NCBI RefSeq assembly: GCF_000515215.1
Contig: NZ_KI911557.1
Location: 4,521,741-4,585,740 of the forward strand
Source: Methylomonas sp. 11b
GTDB lineage: Bacteria > Pseudomonadota > Gammaproteobacteria > Methylococcales > Methylomonadaceae
Direction: 5' to 3'
DNA length: 64,000 bases
Of the stretch, positions 8,847 to 17,376 are shown piece after piece. The notes below the pieces were generated by a model. That model was not told the DNA's origin and did no database searches. It saw only the letters and a program-made list of their open reading frames with translations. Made by a program: the position numbers and the translations under genes. Each line of letters opens with the position of its first letter. The first letter of the stretch is position 1.

Positions 8847-8961
8847 GTCGGCCCGAAAACCTTGGTTATGTCTTTCCAGCGAAGGCGGTAACTCAGAAAA
8901 GTTGGAAGTCTGGATCCCCGCTTGCGCGGGGATGGCGGCTATAGGGGATTTAAGGGCCGAC
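8847..8961. repeat. palindromic intergenic element, copy A
   Basis: A 115-bp stretch is bounded by the inverted repeat GTCGGCCC (8847-8854) and GGGCCGAC (8954-8961). Inside is a perfect 8-bp stem, ATCCCCGC (8914-8921) with GCGGGGAT (8926-8933). The right end TTTAAGGGCCG recurs at 43950-43960, closing an element of nearly the same size. I read both as copies of one REP- or MITE-like family. Copy A could also act as a weak terminator after the CobN-like gene. Confidence 0.5.
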
Positions 8962-9105
8962 TTAGGCCCGATATGAATAACGGCGTGGTGCCTTGATAGA
9001 CGAAATTCGAGGGCTGGTCCGCGCTCGATGTAAGAAAAATTAAAAATATATCCAACAAACCATAAGCAGCCATCTCGTTTGGCGGTTGATTACAGGAGGA
9101 GTACT

Positions 9106-11448
9106 TTGTCTCGTTTATCTTTAATAACGCTGTTGGCCTTGAGCAATTTGGCCTACAGCACTCAAATCCTGGCGGAAGAAATCGATCAAGCTGCGGCGGG
9201 GTCTACCGAAACCACGAAGACAGACAAATCGGCGGGCAACGAAGACACGTTGGGCGCAACCGTGGTGACCGCTACCCGCTCGGAAATGAGCGCCGCGATG
9301 GCCCCTGCGAATGTCAGTGTGATTACCACCGATAATACTGAAAACCGCCTGACCCAACGTATCGGCGATGCGTTGAAAGACGTGCCGGGGGTGTATTTGC
9401 GCGGGAGTGCTTACGGTACTAACTTTCCTGGATCCAGCGTGGCGTCTTCAAGTTTTCACGGTGTCAGCGGCACTAACCGCTCCTTGTATTTAATCGATGG
9501 TCTGCCGGTCAATACCGGCAGCAACGGAAATGTCGATTGGAATATCCTGAACATGGACGACGCCCAGCAAGTGGAGTACGTGCCGGGACCGTTCTCGGCT
9601 TTGTACGGCAGCGGGGCGATGGGCGGGGTATTGAACGTGATCTCCAAGGTGCCGACCAAACGCGAGGGCCGCTTGTCGTTTGGTGCCGGCGGCGCGGCGG
9701 TCGATCAATGGGGCATCAAGGGCCGTTACCGGGACCGTTTCGAAAACGGTTTAGGGATTTCGTTGACCTTTAATCATATGGATAGCGACAATTGGGCGGT
9801 CTCGGATTATGTCACGGTCGCGCGCAGTACCACGGCCACCAACGGTGCGTCGGTGCCGGTGTTAGGCGCAACGCCGACCATCAACAACCAGGGCGCCCCG
9901 GTGTATCTGATCGGCGACAAGGGCAGGCGCCCCTGGGAGCAAAATAACGCGTCGCTGCATCTGTATTACGATCTGACGCCCAGCACCCAAATCGACGGCG
10001 GCATGAGTTGGAGCCGCAGCGAAACTAGCGATACCGGTAGCTATAACAGTTATTTGACCCGTAGTAACGGCAATCCACTGGCGATAGGCGTCGGCAACGC
10101 CGGCAATCCCAGCAATAACATCAATATCGACGGTCGCCGTTACAACGTCTACGAACAATTATTCCTGCATTCCTTGCCGTCAATCGAAGACACGCGGCGT
10201 TATTTCACGCATCTGAAGCACGATTTTGGGCATGATGTGAAGTTGAATATCGACTTCCAATACATGCAACACGAGACTTACTCGCCGTTTGCCAACGTTA
10301 CCTCGGATTCGCTAAGCGGCGGCACTGGCCAATTGACGGTGACGCCCAGCAACCGGATTGACGGTAACGTGGCATTGCGTTTTCCTTTTCTTTGGGCGCA
10401 ACGCAATTTCCTGACTGTGGGCTTTGGCGCCACGCACAGCGAGTTGGAAGGCCAATCGCGCTATGCACTAGGCAACTGGCGTAACTGGGACTCAATCACC
10501 AGCCGCACCGCTTTTGGTAGCGGTGAGTCCAGTATTTATTCGGCCTATTTGCAGGATGAACTGTGGATCATGAGCAATCTGATCGCGCATTTAGGGGTGC
10601 GTTATGACGATTGGTCGACCTCGGGTTTGAATCAAAGTACCAGTCCCGCAGTGAACCGCAGCTATCAGGAACGCTCGGTTGGACAGTTTAATCCCAAGTT
10701 TAGCCTGACTTGGTTGCCAGTCGACGGCTACAAGTTGTTTGCGTCCACTGGTTGGGCATTTCGTCCGCCCACCAATTTCGAGTTGTACGGCAACACGCAA
10801 ACATCAACGGTTTTGACCGAACCCAATCCGAACTTGGAACCGGAAACCATGCATTCCTGGGAAGTGGGCGGCGAGGCTACGCCTATCGGGGGCACCACTA
10901 TAGCAGCCAGCTATTTTCATCATTACATCAGCGATCTGATCTATGCCAAAAGCGGAATTCCGACTCCCGGTTTACTGCAAACGCTCACCGAAAGGCAGAA
11001 TGCCGGCAAGGCCGAGGTGGAAGGCGTGGAAGTTAAGTTGCGGCAGAAACTGTATTGGGATTGGCTGCACTTCAACGGCACGTACACGCTGAACGATTCG
11101 ATCATCACCGAAAACACCGCCAATCCGTTAATCGTCGGTAAGCAAATGGTGCAATTGCCGGAAACCATGTTTAGCGGCGCACTGGACGTCAAATACGACA
11201 AATGGATCGGTGGCATCATTGGCCGCTATGTCAGTCAGCCGTACTTCGACGATCAGAACCTGGACCAATACACTAATGTGCCGGGTAGCTACGACCCGTA
11301 TTTTCTGGTTGATACCCGCATCGCGTATCAGGCCACGAAGAATATCGACTTGTCGTTTTCGGTGAATAACTTGTTGGCTAGGGAGTATTCGGCGTTTTAC
11401 CAACAAGCCGGCCGCACGGTTTATGGGGAAATTTCTTACAGCTTTTAG
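9106..11448 (+). CDS. second TonB-dependent receptor
   Basis: I place the start at TTG 9106, five bases after a perfect AGGAGGAG; an upstream TTG at 9079 has no such site. The 780-residue product has a signal peptide (LSLITLLALSNLAYSTQILA), a TonB-box region at about ATVVTATRS, a plug domain (residues about 55-190 with LYLIDGLPVNTG and ALYGSGAMGGVLNVISK) and a barrel ending in ISYSF. It resembles BtuB/HmuR-type receptors more than the first receptor does. The gap upstream contains a repeat element, so it may have its own promoter. The ligand is unknown; a metallated tetrapyrrole would fit the CobN-like neighbour. Confidence 0.92.
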   Translation: MSRLSLITLLALSNLAYSTQILAEEIDQAAAGSTETTKTDKSAGNEDTLGATVVTATRSEMSAAMAPANVSVITTDNTENRLTQRIGDALKDVPGVYLRGSAYGTNFPGSSVASSSFHGVSGTNRSLYLIDGLPVNTGSNGNVDWNILNMDDAQQVEYVPGPFSALYGSGAMGGVLNVISKVPTKREGRLSFGAGGAAVDQWGIKGRYRDRFENGLGISLTFNHMDSDNWAVSDYVTVARSTTATNGASVPVLGATPTINNQGAPVYLIGDKGRRPWEQNNASLHLYYDLTPSTQIDGGMSWSRSETSDTGSYNSYLTRSNGNPLAIGVGNAGNPSNNINIDGRRYNVYEQLFLHSLPSIEDTRRYFTHLKHDFGHDVKLNIDFQYMQHETYSPFANVTSDSLSGGTGQLTVTPSNRIDGNVALRFPFLWAQRNFLTVGFGATHSELEGQSRYALGNWRNWDSITSRTAFGSGESSIYSAYLQDELWIMSNLIAHLGVRYDDWSTSGLNQSTSPAVNRSYQERSVGQFNPKFSLTWLPVDGYKLFASTGWAFRPPTNFELYGNTQTSTVLTEPNPNLEPETMHSWEVGGEATPIGGTTIAASYFHHYISDLIYAKSGIPTPGLLQTLTERQNAGKAEVEGVEVKLRQKLYWDWLHFNGTYTLNDSIITENTANPLIVGKQMVQLPETMFSGALDVKYDKWIGGIIGRYVSQPYFDDQNLDQYTNVPGSYDPYFLVDTRIAYQATKNIDLSFSVNNLLAREYSAFYQQAGRTVYGEISYSF

Positions 11449-11579
11449 CTTTAGTGATTGTCAGTTTCCGGATATTCGCACGCTACCGAGTATTCGGAAG
11501 CAAGGCTATTGGCGGCTCCAGCGCTCGCTTAGCGTGCACAGTTCACAAAAATTGGCGATGTCAGCGCTGGCTTTGCCGT

Positions 11580-11634
11580 CTTCATCTGTTCTTAATCTTT
11601 TCCTAATCAAGACTTAAACATTGCGCTCTAGAAT
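11580..11634 (+). promoter_or_regulatory. PmrA/QseB-type tandem operator with -10 box
   Basis: Half sites CTTAAT (11591-11596), CCTAAT (11602-11607) and CTTAAA (11613-11618) are each separated by exactly five bases. A weaker one, CTTCAT, lies at 11580-11585. A -10 box TAGAAT (11629-11634) begins after ten bases. This matches the CTTAAT-N5-CTTAAT box bound by PmrA/BasR/QseB-type OmpR-family regulators and replaces the -35 element. The same layout recurs at 46901-46955. Confidence 0.6.
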
Positions 11635-11671
11635 CAACTCATAGATGAATTATTCTCGATAAAGGGGATTT

Positions 11672-12001
11672 ATGTTTAGAGTGGCAAGTGTCGTTGTAAT
11701 TAGTCTGTTGGTTTCGCCGTTAGCAATGGCTGATGGGCATGGACGAGGTCATCACAAACATCACCACCATGACCGGTACGTCGAGGTCGAGCGGGTGTAT
11801 GTACCGGAGCGGGTTGTGCAATACGTCCCGGCACCGACGCCTGCACCGCGCTACAACAGTAACGACCAACGATCCACTCAGGGCTTGGTAGGCGGCGCGT
11901 TAGGTAGTGTAGCGGGTTACGAGATGAGTAAGGGCGATCCGTTGGGAGCCGGCATCGGTGCCGCCGCGGGCGCTTGGATCGGCAACAGTATGAGTCGTTA
12001 A
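11672..12001 (+). CDS. His-rich exported glycine-zipper protein
   Basis: The 109-residue product has a signal peptide (VVVISLLVSPLAMA), then a histidine cluster (HGRGHHKHHHHD) that could bind metal. A short basic and proline-rich linker follows, and then a glycine-zipper segment (residues about 70-105, LVGGALGSVAGYEMSKGD and AGIGAAAGAWIGN) of the kind seen in 2TM/OmpA-like surface proteins. The ribosome binding site is AAAGGGGA. It follows a PmrA/QseB-type operator. An envelope-stress or metal-related role is plausible but unproven. Confidence 0.8.
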   Translation: MFRVASVVVISLLVSPLAMADGHGRGHHKHHHHDRYVEVERVYVPERVVQYVPAPTPAPRYNSNDQRSTQGLVGGALGSVAGYEMSKGDPLGAGIGAAAGAWIGNSMSR

Positions 12002-12065
12002 TCAGCTACCGCCAATTAATTAACCGGCTTTGAATTTTTGGATGCTCATGCGACAGGAGGACAAA

Positions 12066-12200
12066 ATGAGAATAAAAAATGGTAAAAAATATCAACAAGA
12101 GCAATACAGTAGAGTGGAAAAGTTATTGAATGTATTGTTGTTTTTTGTCGTTGTCTATTACAGCTACTATGTGTTGTCTTTCTCCCAAATGGGCGCTTGA
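12066..12200 (+). CDS. 44-residue single-helix membrane peptide
   Basis: A short frame starts at ATG 12066 behind a near-perfect ribosome binding site (AGGAGG at 12055-12060). The peptide has a basic, polar N-terminus (MRIKNGKKYQQEQYSRVEK) and one hydrophobic helix (LLNVLLFFVVVYYSYYVLSF). It lies 64 bases after the glycine-zipper gene and before a terminator, so the two are probably cotranscribed. Many small membrane peptides under PhoP/PmrA-type control modulate sensor kinases; that comparison is only suggestive here. Confidence 0.6.
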   Translation: MRIKNGKKYQQEQYSRVEKLLNVLLFFVVVYYSYYVLSFSQMGA

Positions 12201-12277
12201 GATCACTGGCAGTAGCGGTTTATTGTCAGTTTGCGTTCCCGTTATACAGTCCGGATAACCAAACGCTAGATCGAATC

Positions 12278-12315
12278 AAAACCCTGCAAGTCGCAAGGCT
12301 TGCAGGGTTTTTTAT
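12278..12315 (+). terminator. rho-independent terminator
   Basis: A perfect 11-bp stem, AACCCTGCAAG (12280-12290) with CTTGCAGGGTT (12299-12309), closes over an 8-base loop and is followed by a T run. It ends the glycine-zipper/small-peptide unit. Apart from this hairpin, nothing else is evident between 12201 and the hrcA promoter. Confidence 0.88.
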
Positions 12316-12473
12316 TGCCCGTTGTTGGACAATATCGAGGATGCGTCTAAAAATTGCAGTTCCGGAAAAACTGCCCGTCTATCAGTTCTTGATAAGATTG
12401 GTGTTTCGGAGATTCAATCCCAGCCCTTGAATGTGCAGGCTATGCTTAGTTTATTGATAACCTGTTCAAGCCG

Positions 12474-12502
12474 TTGACAATGCTGGACCCAGCTGATAGC
12501 TT
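12474..12502 (+). promoter_or_regulatory. sigma-70-like promoter of hrcA
   Basis: A consensus -35 TTGACA (12474-12479) is followed after 17 bases by TAGCTT (12497-12502). The CIRCE operator begins seven bases downstream, where it would cover the transcription start. Confidence 0.55.
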
Positions 12503-12508
12503 TGCTGT

Positions 12509-12535
12509 CTGGCACTCACCAATATCGAGTGCTAA
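12509..12535 (+). promoter_or_regulatory. CIRCE operator
   Basis: The inverted repeat CTGGCACTC, nine bases, GAGTGCTAA is a near-perfect CIRCE element (consensus TTAGCACTC-N9-GAGTGCTAA), with one arm carrying two changes. HrcA binds CIRCE and is encoded immediately downstream, giving an autoregulated heat-shock cluster. Confidence 0.93.
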
Positions 12536-12553
12536 CGGAATTTGGGGGATGAC

Positions 12554-13594
12554 GTGGCTGGCGGACAAGATTTAAACGAAAGATCGCTGTATTTATTAAA
12601 AACCTTGGTTGAACGTTATATCCAGGACGGCCAGCCTGTTGGTTCGCGATTGTTGTCTAAAGATCCGCAGCTAAAGCTTAGTCCGGCCAGTATTCGCAAT
12701 GTGATGGCGGATCTGGAAGAGATGGGCTTGATCCATTCCCCGCACACTTCCGCCGGCCGAGTACCGACCGTGAGCGGCTATCGTTTATTCGTCGACAGTT
12801 TGTTAACCGTCAAGCCTTTGGCATCCAGCGAGTTGGATCAACTGCAACATGGCTTGAAAGGCGAGGCGGATAAGGCTAGCGACGTGTTGAGCAAGGCCTC
12901 TAAATTGCTGTCGGACGTGACGCGGATGGCCGGCGTGGTGACTTTGCCGCGCAGAGAAAGCGTCACCTTGCGGCACATCGAATTTCTACCGATGTCCAAT
13001 ACCCGGGTGTTGGTGATTTTCGTCACCGACGACCAGGAAGTGCACAACAAAATTATTCATACCCACAAGCAATTCAGTCCTGCGGAATTACAACAGGCTG
13101 CCAACTATTTGAATTCGGTTTATTCCGGCCGCAGCTTGGCGAAAATTCGCGATTTGATCGTGCGGGAGATGGAACACGATCAGCGGCAGGTCAATCAAGG
13201 CATGATGGACGCGGTGAACATGGCACAGCTTACCTTCACCGAGCAACCCAACGACGATTATGTATTAAGCGGCGAAACGAATTTAATGGGCTTTTCCGAG
13301 TTGTCGGACATGGAGCGTCTTAAACAACTGTTCGAAGCTTTTAGCCAAAAGCGTGGCGTCATCCATTTATTGGATCAGTGTTTACAGGCCGAAGGTGTGC
13401 AGATTTTTATCGGTGAAGAGTCCGGCTATAGCGCATTCGATCATTGCAGCTTGGTGACGGCGCCTTATTCAGTGAATGACGAAGTGGTTGGGGTGTTGGG
13501 TGTGATTGGACCGACCCGCATGGCTTACGAAAAAGTGATTCCGTTCGTGGATGTGACGGCAAAATTATTGGGCGCGGCCTTGAATCCGAAATAA
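12554..13594 (+). CDS. hrcA: heat-inducible transcription repressor HrcA
   Basis: HrcA represses chaperone genes by binding CIRCE and is kept active by GroEL. The protein is 346 residues, the normal length. It begins with a winged-helix domain (LNERSLYLLKTLVERYI and GQPVGSRLLSK) and a typical NVMADLEEMGLIHSPHTSAGRVP segment. The dimerisation and GAF-like parts follow. I choose GTG 12554, which has GGGGGA just upstream; a TTG at 12542 overlaps that site. A CIRCE element lies 18 bases upstream. Confidence 0.95.
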   Translation: MAGGQDLNERSLYLLKTLVERYIQDGQPVGSRLLSKDPQLKLSPASIRNVMADLEEMGLIHSPHTSAGRVPTVSGYRLFVDSLLTVKPLASSELDQLQHGLKGEADKASDVLSKASKLLSDVTRMAGVVTLPRRESVTLRHIEFLPMSNTRVLVIFVTDDQEVHNKIIHTHKQFSPAELQQAANYLNSVYSGRSLAKIRDLIVREMEHDQRQVNQGMMDAVNMAQLTFTEQPNDDYVLSGETNLMGFSELSDMERLKQLFEAFSQKRGVIHLLDQCLQAEGVQIFIGEESGYSAFDHCSLVTAPYSVNDEVVGVLGVIGPTRMAYEKVIPFVDVTAKLLGAALNPK

Positions 13595-13644
13595 ATGGCC
13601 CTATCGTTAGGCCAACAAAAAGTTTTAGAACCATGGAGTAAGTA

Positions 13645-14280
13645 ATGAGTCATCAGCAATCTAGCCACGAACCACAATCGGATAGCGATTTGATAGCCGA
13701 AGTCTTGGAGCAAACCAAGCCAATGGACGCCGACGAACAGCCTAATGAAGCGCCCGGCGCCGCAGTCACTGTGGAAGCCTTGCAGGAACAACTGGAGCAA
13801 GCCCAGCAACAGGCTGCGGCCAATCTGGATAAAGCCATCCGCACCATGGCTGAGATGGAAAATTTAAAAAAACGCGTGCAAAAAGACTTGGACGACGAAC
13901 GCAAATACGGTCTGGCGAAATTTGCCAAAGAATTGCTGAGTGTTTTGGATAGTCTGGAATTAGGCCTGCAAGCGGCGACCGGCGATAGCCCGGAAATAGT
14001 GAAATTGCGCGAAGGCAGCGAATTGACCATCAAACAATTCGAGTCGGTATTTGCCAAGTTTAATATCGAAACCGTCGACCCCATTGGTCAAGTGTTCAAT
14101 CCGGAATTACACCAGGCCATGGTGATGCAACCCAGCGCCACCGCCCAACCCAACACCGTGTTAAACGTCTTCCAAAAAGGTTATGTATTGAACGGCCGTC
14201 TGCTGCGTCCTGCCATGGTGGTGGTGGCCAAAGCCGACGATAAACCGGCCGATAGTGCAAAAATCGATGAGCAGGCTTGA
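13645..14280 (+). CDS. grpE: nucleotide exchange factor GrpE
   Basis: GrpE promotes ADP release from DnaK. The 211-residue protein has an acidic, unstructured N-terminus, a long helix (residues about 45-100, with RTMAEMENLKKRVQKDLDD) that forms the dimer, and a C-terminal beta domain with GQVFNPELHQAMVM and VFQKGYVLNGRLLRPAMVVV, the GrpE signature. ATG 13645 has GGAG nearby. It lies between hrcA and dnaK as in many bacteria. Confidence 0.96.
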   Translation: MSHQQSSHEPQSDSDLIAEVLEQTKPMDADEQPNEAPGAAVTVEALQEQLEQAQQQAAANLDKAIRTMAEMENLKKRVQKDLDDERKYGLAKFAKELLSVLDSLELGLQAATGDSPEIVKLREGSELTIKQFESVFAKFNIETVDPIGQVFNPELHQAMVMQPSATAQPNTVLNVFQKGYVLNGRLLRPAMVVVAKADDKPADSAKIDEQA

Positions 14281-14351
14281 AATTAAGACGATCAACCGCA
14301 TATCGCTAACAACTTTTTAATTTATTACCAAATCAAGTCTGGAGAATATCA

Positions 14352-16286
14352 ATGGGCAAAATGATCGGCATCGATTTAGGAACCACTAACTCCTGCGTCG
14401 CAGTCCTGGAAAACGGCACCGCGCGGGTTATCGAAAACAGCGAAGGCGCGCGCACCACGCCTTCTATCATCGCATTCACCGGCGACAACGAAGTATTGGT
14501 CGGCCAATCGGCTAAACGTCAGGCGGTCACCAACCCTGAGAATACTTTGTTCGCGATCAAACGTTTGATCGGCCGTCGCTTTAAAGAAGATGCGGTACAA
14601 AAAGACATCAAGATGGTGCCTTATAAAATTATGGAAGCCAACAACGGTGACGCTTGGGTGGAATGTCACGGTAAAAAAATGGCGCCGCCAGAAGTATCAT
14701 CACGGGTGCTGATGAAGCTGAAAAAAGACGCGGAAGCGTTTTTGGGCGAAGAAGTCACAGAAGCGGTTATCACCGTGCCTGCGTACTTTAACGACTCGCA
14801 ACGTCAAGCGACTAAAGACGCCGGACGGATTGCCGGTCTGGATGTGAAACGGATCATCAACGAGCCGACCGCTGCCGCGTTAGCGTTTGGTATGGACAAA
14901 CCGAAAGGCGACACTACCATCGCGGTTTACGATTTGGGCGGTGGTACTTTCGATATTTCCATCATCGAAATCGCTGAAATTGAAGGCGAGCACCAATTCG
15001 AAGTATTGGCCACCAACGGCGATACTTTCCTGGGTGGTGAAGACTTTGACTTGCGCATAATCGATTTCCTGGCCGGCGAATTCAAACGCGACAGCGGCAT
15101 CGATTTGCACAACGATCCATTGGCGCTGCAACGTCTGAAAGAAGCCGCGGAAAAAGCCAAAATCGAATTGTCATCAGCCGAACAAACTGACATCAATCTG
15201 CCGTACATTACCGCCGATGCGTCCGGTCCGAAACATTTGAATGTCAAACTGACGCGGGCCAAACTGGAGTCGCTGGTTGACGAACTGATCGAAAGAACCA
15301 AAGGTCCTTGCTTGCAAGCGATTAAAGATGCCGGTATTTCGACATCTAAAATCAACGACGTGATCTTGGTCGGCGGTCAAACCCGCATGCCGAAAGTCCA
15401 AGCCTTCGTGAAAGAGTTGTTTGGTAAAGAACCACGCAAAGACGTTAACCCTGACGAAGCGGTAGCCTTGGGTGCGGCGATTCAAGCCGGCGTATTGGGT
15501 GGCGACGTCAAAGACGTATTGTTGCTGGACGTCACCCCGCTGTCATTGGGTATCGAAACCCTGGGCGGCGTGATGACCAAGTTGATCGAGAAAAACACCA
15601 CGATTCCGACCAATGCCTCGCAAACCTTCTCGACGGCAGACGATAACCAAACCGCAGTAACCGTGCATGTGTTGCAAGGCGAGCGCGAAGTGGCGGCGGG
15701 TAATAAATCATTGGGTCGTTTTGATTTACAAGACATTCCACCCGCACCGCGCGGTATCCCGCAAATCGAAGTATCGTTTGATATCGATGCTAACGGTATC
15801 TTGAACGTATCGGCGAAAGACAAAGCCACCGGCAAGAAACAATCCATCGTGATTAAAGCGTCCAGCGGTTTGTCGGATGAAGAAGTCGAACGCATGGTGC
15901 GAGATGCCGAATTACATGCTGACGAAGACCGCAAACTGAAAGAACTGGTGTCGGCGCGCAACTCTGCTGAAGGCATGATCCACGCCACCGAAAAGTCCTT
16001 GAAAGAATTGGGCGATCAAGTATCCGGCGACGAAAAATCGGCCATCGAATCGGCGATCAAAGACCTGCACGCGGTGATCAAGTCTGACGATAAAGAGGCG
16101 ATTGAAGCTAAAACTCATGCCTTGACCGAACTGTCCGGTAAATTGGCGGAACGCGTTTACGCACAGAAAGGTGCGGAAGGCGGTGCCGAGGCCGGACATG
16201 CCGCAGGCGCCTCTGACGCTGCCGCCGAGCATGATCACAACGTGGTCGATGCCGAATTTGAAGAAGTTAAGGACGATAAAAAGTAA
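14352..16286 (+). CDS. dnaK: Hsp70 chaperone DnaK
   Basis: DnaK is the ATP-dependent chaperone that works with DnaJ and GrpE. At 644 residues it is full length. The ATPase domain shows [27 protein letters not shown] and [14 protein letters not shown]. The substrate-binding domain follows (residues about 390-505), then a helical lid and a short acidic C-terminal tail ending EEVKDDKK. The start has TGGAGAATATCA upstream. In this window dnaJ does not follow directly: an accessory segment of about 1.1 kb separates them. Confidence 0.98.
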   Translation: MGKMIGIDLGTTNSCVAVLENGTARVIENSEGARTTPSIIAFTGDNEVLVGQSAKRQAVTNPENTLFAIKRLIGRRFKEDAVQKDIKMVPYKIMEANNGDAWVECHGKKMAPPEVSSRVLMKLKKDAEAFLGEEVTEAVITVPAYFNDSQRQATKDAGRIAGLDVKRIINEPTAAALAFGMDKPKGDTTIAVYDLGGGTFDISIIEIAEIEGEHQFEVLATNGDTFLGGEDFDLRIIDFLAGEFKRDSGIDLHNDPLALQRLKEAAEKAKIELSSAEQTDINLPYITADASGPKHLNVKLTRAKLESLVDELIERTKGPCLQAIKDAGISTSKINDVILVGGQTRMPKVQAFVKELFGKEPRKDVNPDEAVALGAAIQAGVLGGDVKDVLLLDVTPLSLGIETLGGVMTKLIEKNTTIPTNASQTFSTADDNQTAVTVHVLQGEREVAAGNKSLGRFDLQDIPPAPRGIPQIEVSFDIDANGILNVSAKDKATGKKQSIVIKASSGLSDEEVERMVRDAELHADEDRKLKELVSARNSAEGMIHATEKSLKELGDQVSGDEKSAIESAIKDLHAVIKSDDKEAIEAKTHALTELSGKLAERVYAQKGAEGGAEAGHAAGASDAAAEHDHNVVDAEFEEVKDDKK

Positions 16287-16291
16287 GGTGT

Positions 16292-16320
16292 AGGGCGGAT
16301 GCCATCAGGCGATCCGCCCT
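16292..16320 (+). terminator. hairpin after dnaK
   Basis: AGGGCGGAT (16292-16300) and ATCCGCCCT (16312-16320) form a perfect 9-bp stem over an 11-base loop, six bases after the dnaK stop. Only a weak T-rich stretch follows, so it may attenuate or stabilise the transcript rather than terminate it fully. Confidence 0.5.
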
Positions 16321-16359
16321 TGCTCTTGACAAGGAGGAACGCCCAGCGGCTTCTGCCTT

Positions 16360-16731
16360 ATGAGTTACCGGGTTGAGTATTTGTTTATGATTTGGTTTAT
16401 TCGTGCATGGAATGGAGATTTGTCGCCACGTTTAGCATTTTTATTATTGGTTGTTCTTCCAATAGTAATTGTTAGGGTTTTGGGTAAGATTTATGGTCAT
16501 GCCAATTTGTTTGCATATGGATACTTGTTGCACCCTGCATTATCAATACCTTTTGGACTTTTTGAGTTTTTAATCTACTCAACAGGCCTGATTTGTTTCT
16601 GGAGATCTATAAGTCTGTGCCAAAAAAATTGGAAAATTTATTTGGCACAAATTGTTGCAGTTGGGATTGCTTTTTTTCATGTTATCAGACTGATATTTGG
16701 TGTGTTATTTGTTTTATTACCAAATTATTAG
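16360..16731 (+). CDS. AT-rich hypothetical membrane protein
   Basis: The frame encodes 123 residues with about three or four hydrophobic helices (LAFLLLVVLPIVIVRVLG, IPFGLFEFLIYSTGLICFW and FFHVIRLIFGVLFVLLP). Its base composition is much richer in A and T than the dnaK and dnaJ genes on either side, which suggests transfer. Start choice is uncertain: ATG 16360 lacks a close ribosome binding site (an AGGAGG lies about 20 bases too far upstream) and ATG 16387 is an alternative. I do not recognise the family. Confidence 0.55.
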   Translation: MSYRVEYLFMIWFIRAWNGDLSPRLAFLLLVVLPIVIVRVLGKIYGHANLFAYGYLLHPALSIPFGLFEFLIYSTGLICFWRSISLCQKNWKIYLAQIVAVGIAFFHVIRLIFGVLFVLLPNY

Positions 16732-16817
16732 AACTCTGGCGTCTACGGCTAGTATTGACCGCGTACGCCTAGCATATTGCATTCTTGAAATTTAAATCGA
16801 TTTTTACGGGAAAAATA

Positions 16818-17042
16818 ATGGACACGTCAATAATCGAAAGCGAAGCGCTACATCTTCCCCCATCAGAGCGCGCAAAGCTCGCTCATAGTTTGCTGCTGAG
16901 TTTGGAAAATTTATCGGATATAGAATTAAAGGAAGCTTGGCTAGACGAAGCCCAGCGACGTGCCGATGAAATAGATCAAGGTTTGGTCGAATTAATTTCA
17001 GCGGAGGAAGTCAGCGCTAAAGCGCGGTTATTGTTGAAATGA
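16818..17042 (+). CDS. antitoxin of the addiction-module component family
   Basis: The 74-residue protein starts MDTSIIESEALHLPPSERAKLAHSLL as putative addiction module antitoxins do (Unstab_antitox, TIGR02574-like). It is acidic and helical. Its last codons overlap the toxin start (ATGA at 17039-17042), so translation is coupled. I prefer ATG 16818 to an upstream ATG at 16785 because family members begin at this point. The partner should neutralise the ParE-like toxin and may autoregulate the pair. Confidence 0.85.
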   Translation: MDTSIIESEALHLPPSERAKLAHSLLLSLENLSDIELKEAWLDEAQRRADEIDQGLVELISAEEVSAKARLLLK

Positions 17043-17332
17043 ATTATCGATTTCACCCCGGCGCGCAGCATGAACATTTAGAAATTATCGGATTTTACGA
17101 ATCAAGGCAGCCAGGTTTAGGTGCTGTCTATTTGGCGGAATTTGAGAGCTTTATGATTAGCGTTGCCAATATGCCAGGACGTTATCGAGTTGAGCGAAAA
17201 CCAAATATTCGAGTGGTTTCCCTGCTTAAATTTCCTTATAGAATTATCTTTAGGGATAATCATGCTGGCGTACAAATTTTGGCGGTTTCGCATAAGAAAA
17301 GAAGGCCCGATTATTGGTTGGGCAGGCTATAA
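17039..17332 (+). CDS. ParE/RelE-superfamily toxin
   Basis: The 97-residue product has the compact RelE/ParE fold pattern: an N-terminal helix pair (HLEIIGFYESRQPGLGAVYLAEF), then strands with RYRVERKPNIRVVSLLKFPYRIIF and a C-terminal VSHKKRRPDYWLGR. The conserved basic residues and closing motif fit ParE-like toxins that target gyrase, though RelE-like RNase activity cannot be excluded. It lies between dnaK and dnaJ, in the same direction. Confidence 0.85.
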   Translation: MNYRFHPGAQHEHLEIIGFYESRQPGLGAVYLAEFESFMISVANMPGRYRVERKPNIRVVSLLKFPYRIIFRDNHAGVQILAVSHKKRRPDYWLGRL

Positions 17333-17376
17333 CTGAATTTATCCACACTGAAATAATAGATACTCAAGAAAAATAA

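Noticed and set aside
8845..9105. Cobalamin riboswitch before the second TonB receptor
   Set aside because: I looked for the conserved riboswitch boxes because of the BtuB-like receptor and CobN-like gene. The space is filled by a palindromic repeat element instead and the boxes are absent.
12542..12553. Earlier TTG start for hrcA
   Set aside because: The GGGGGA ribosome binding site overlaps this TTG and is correctly spaced for GTG 12554.
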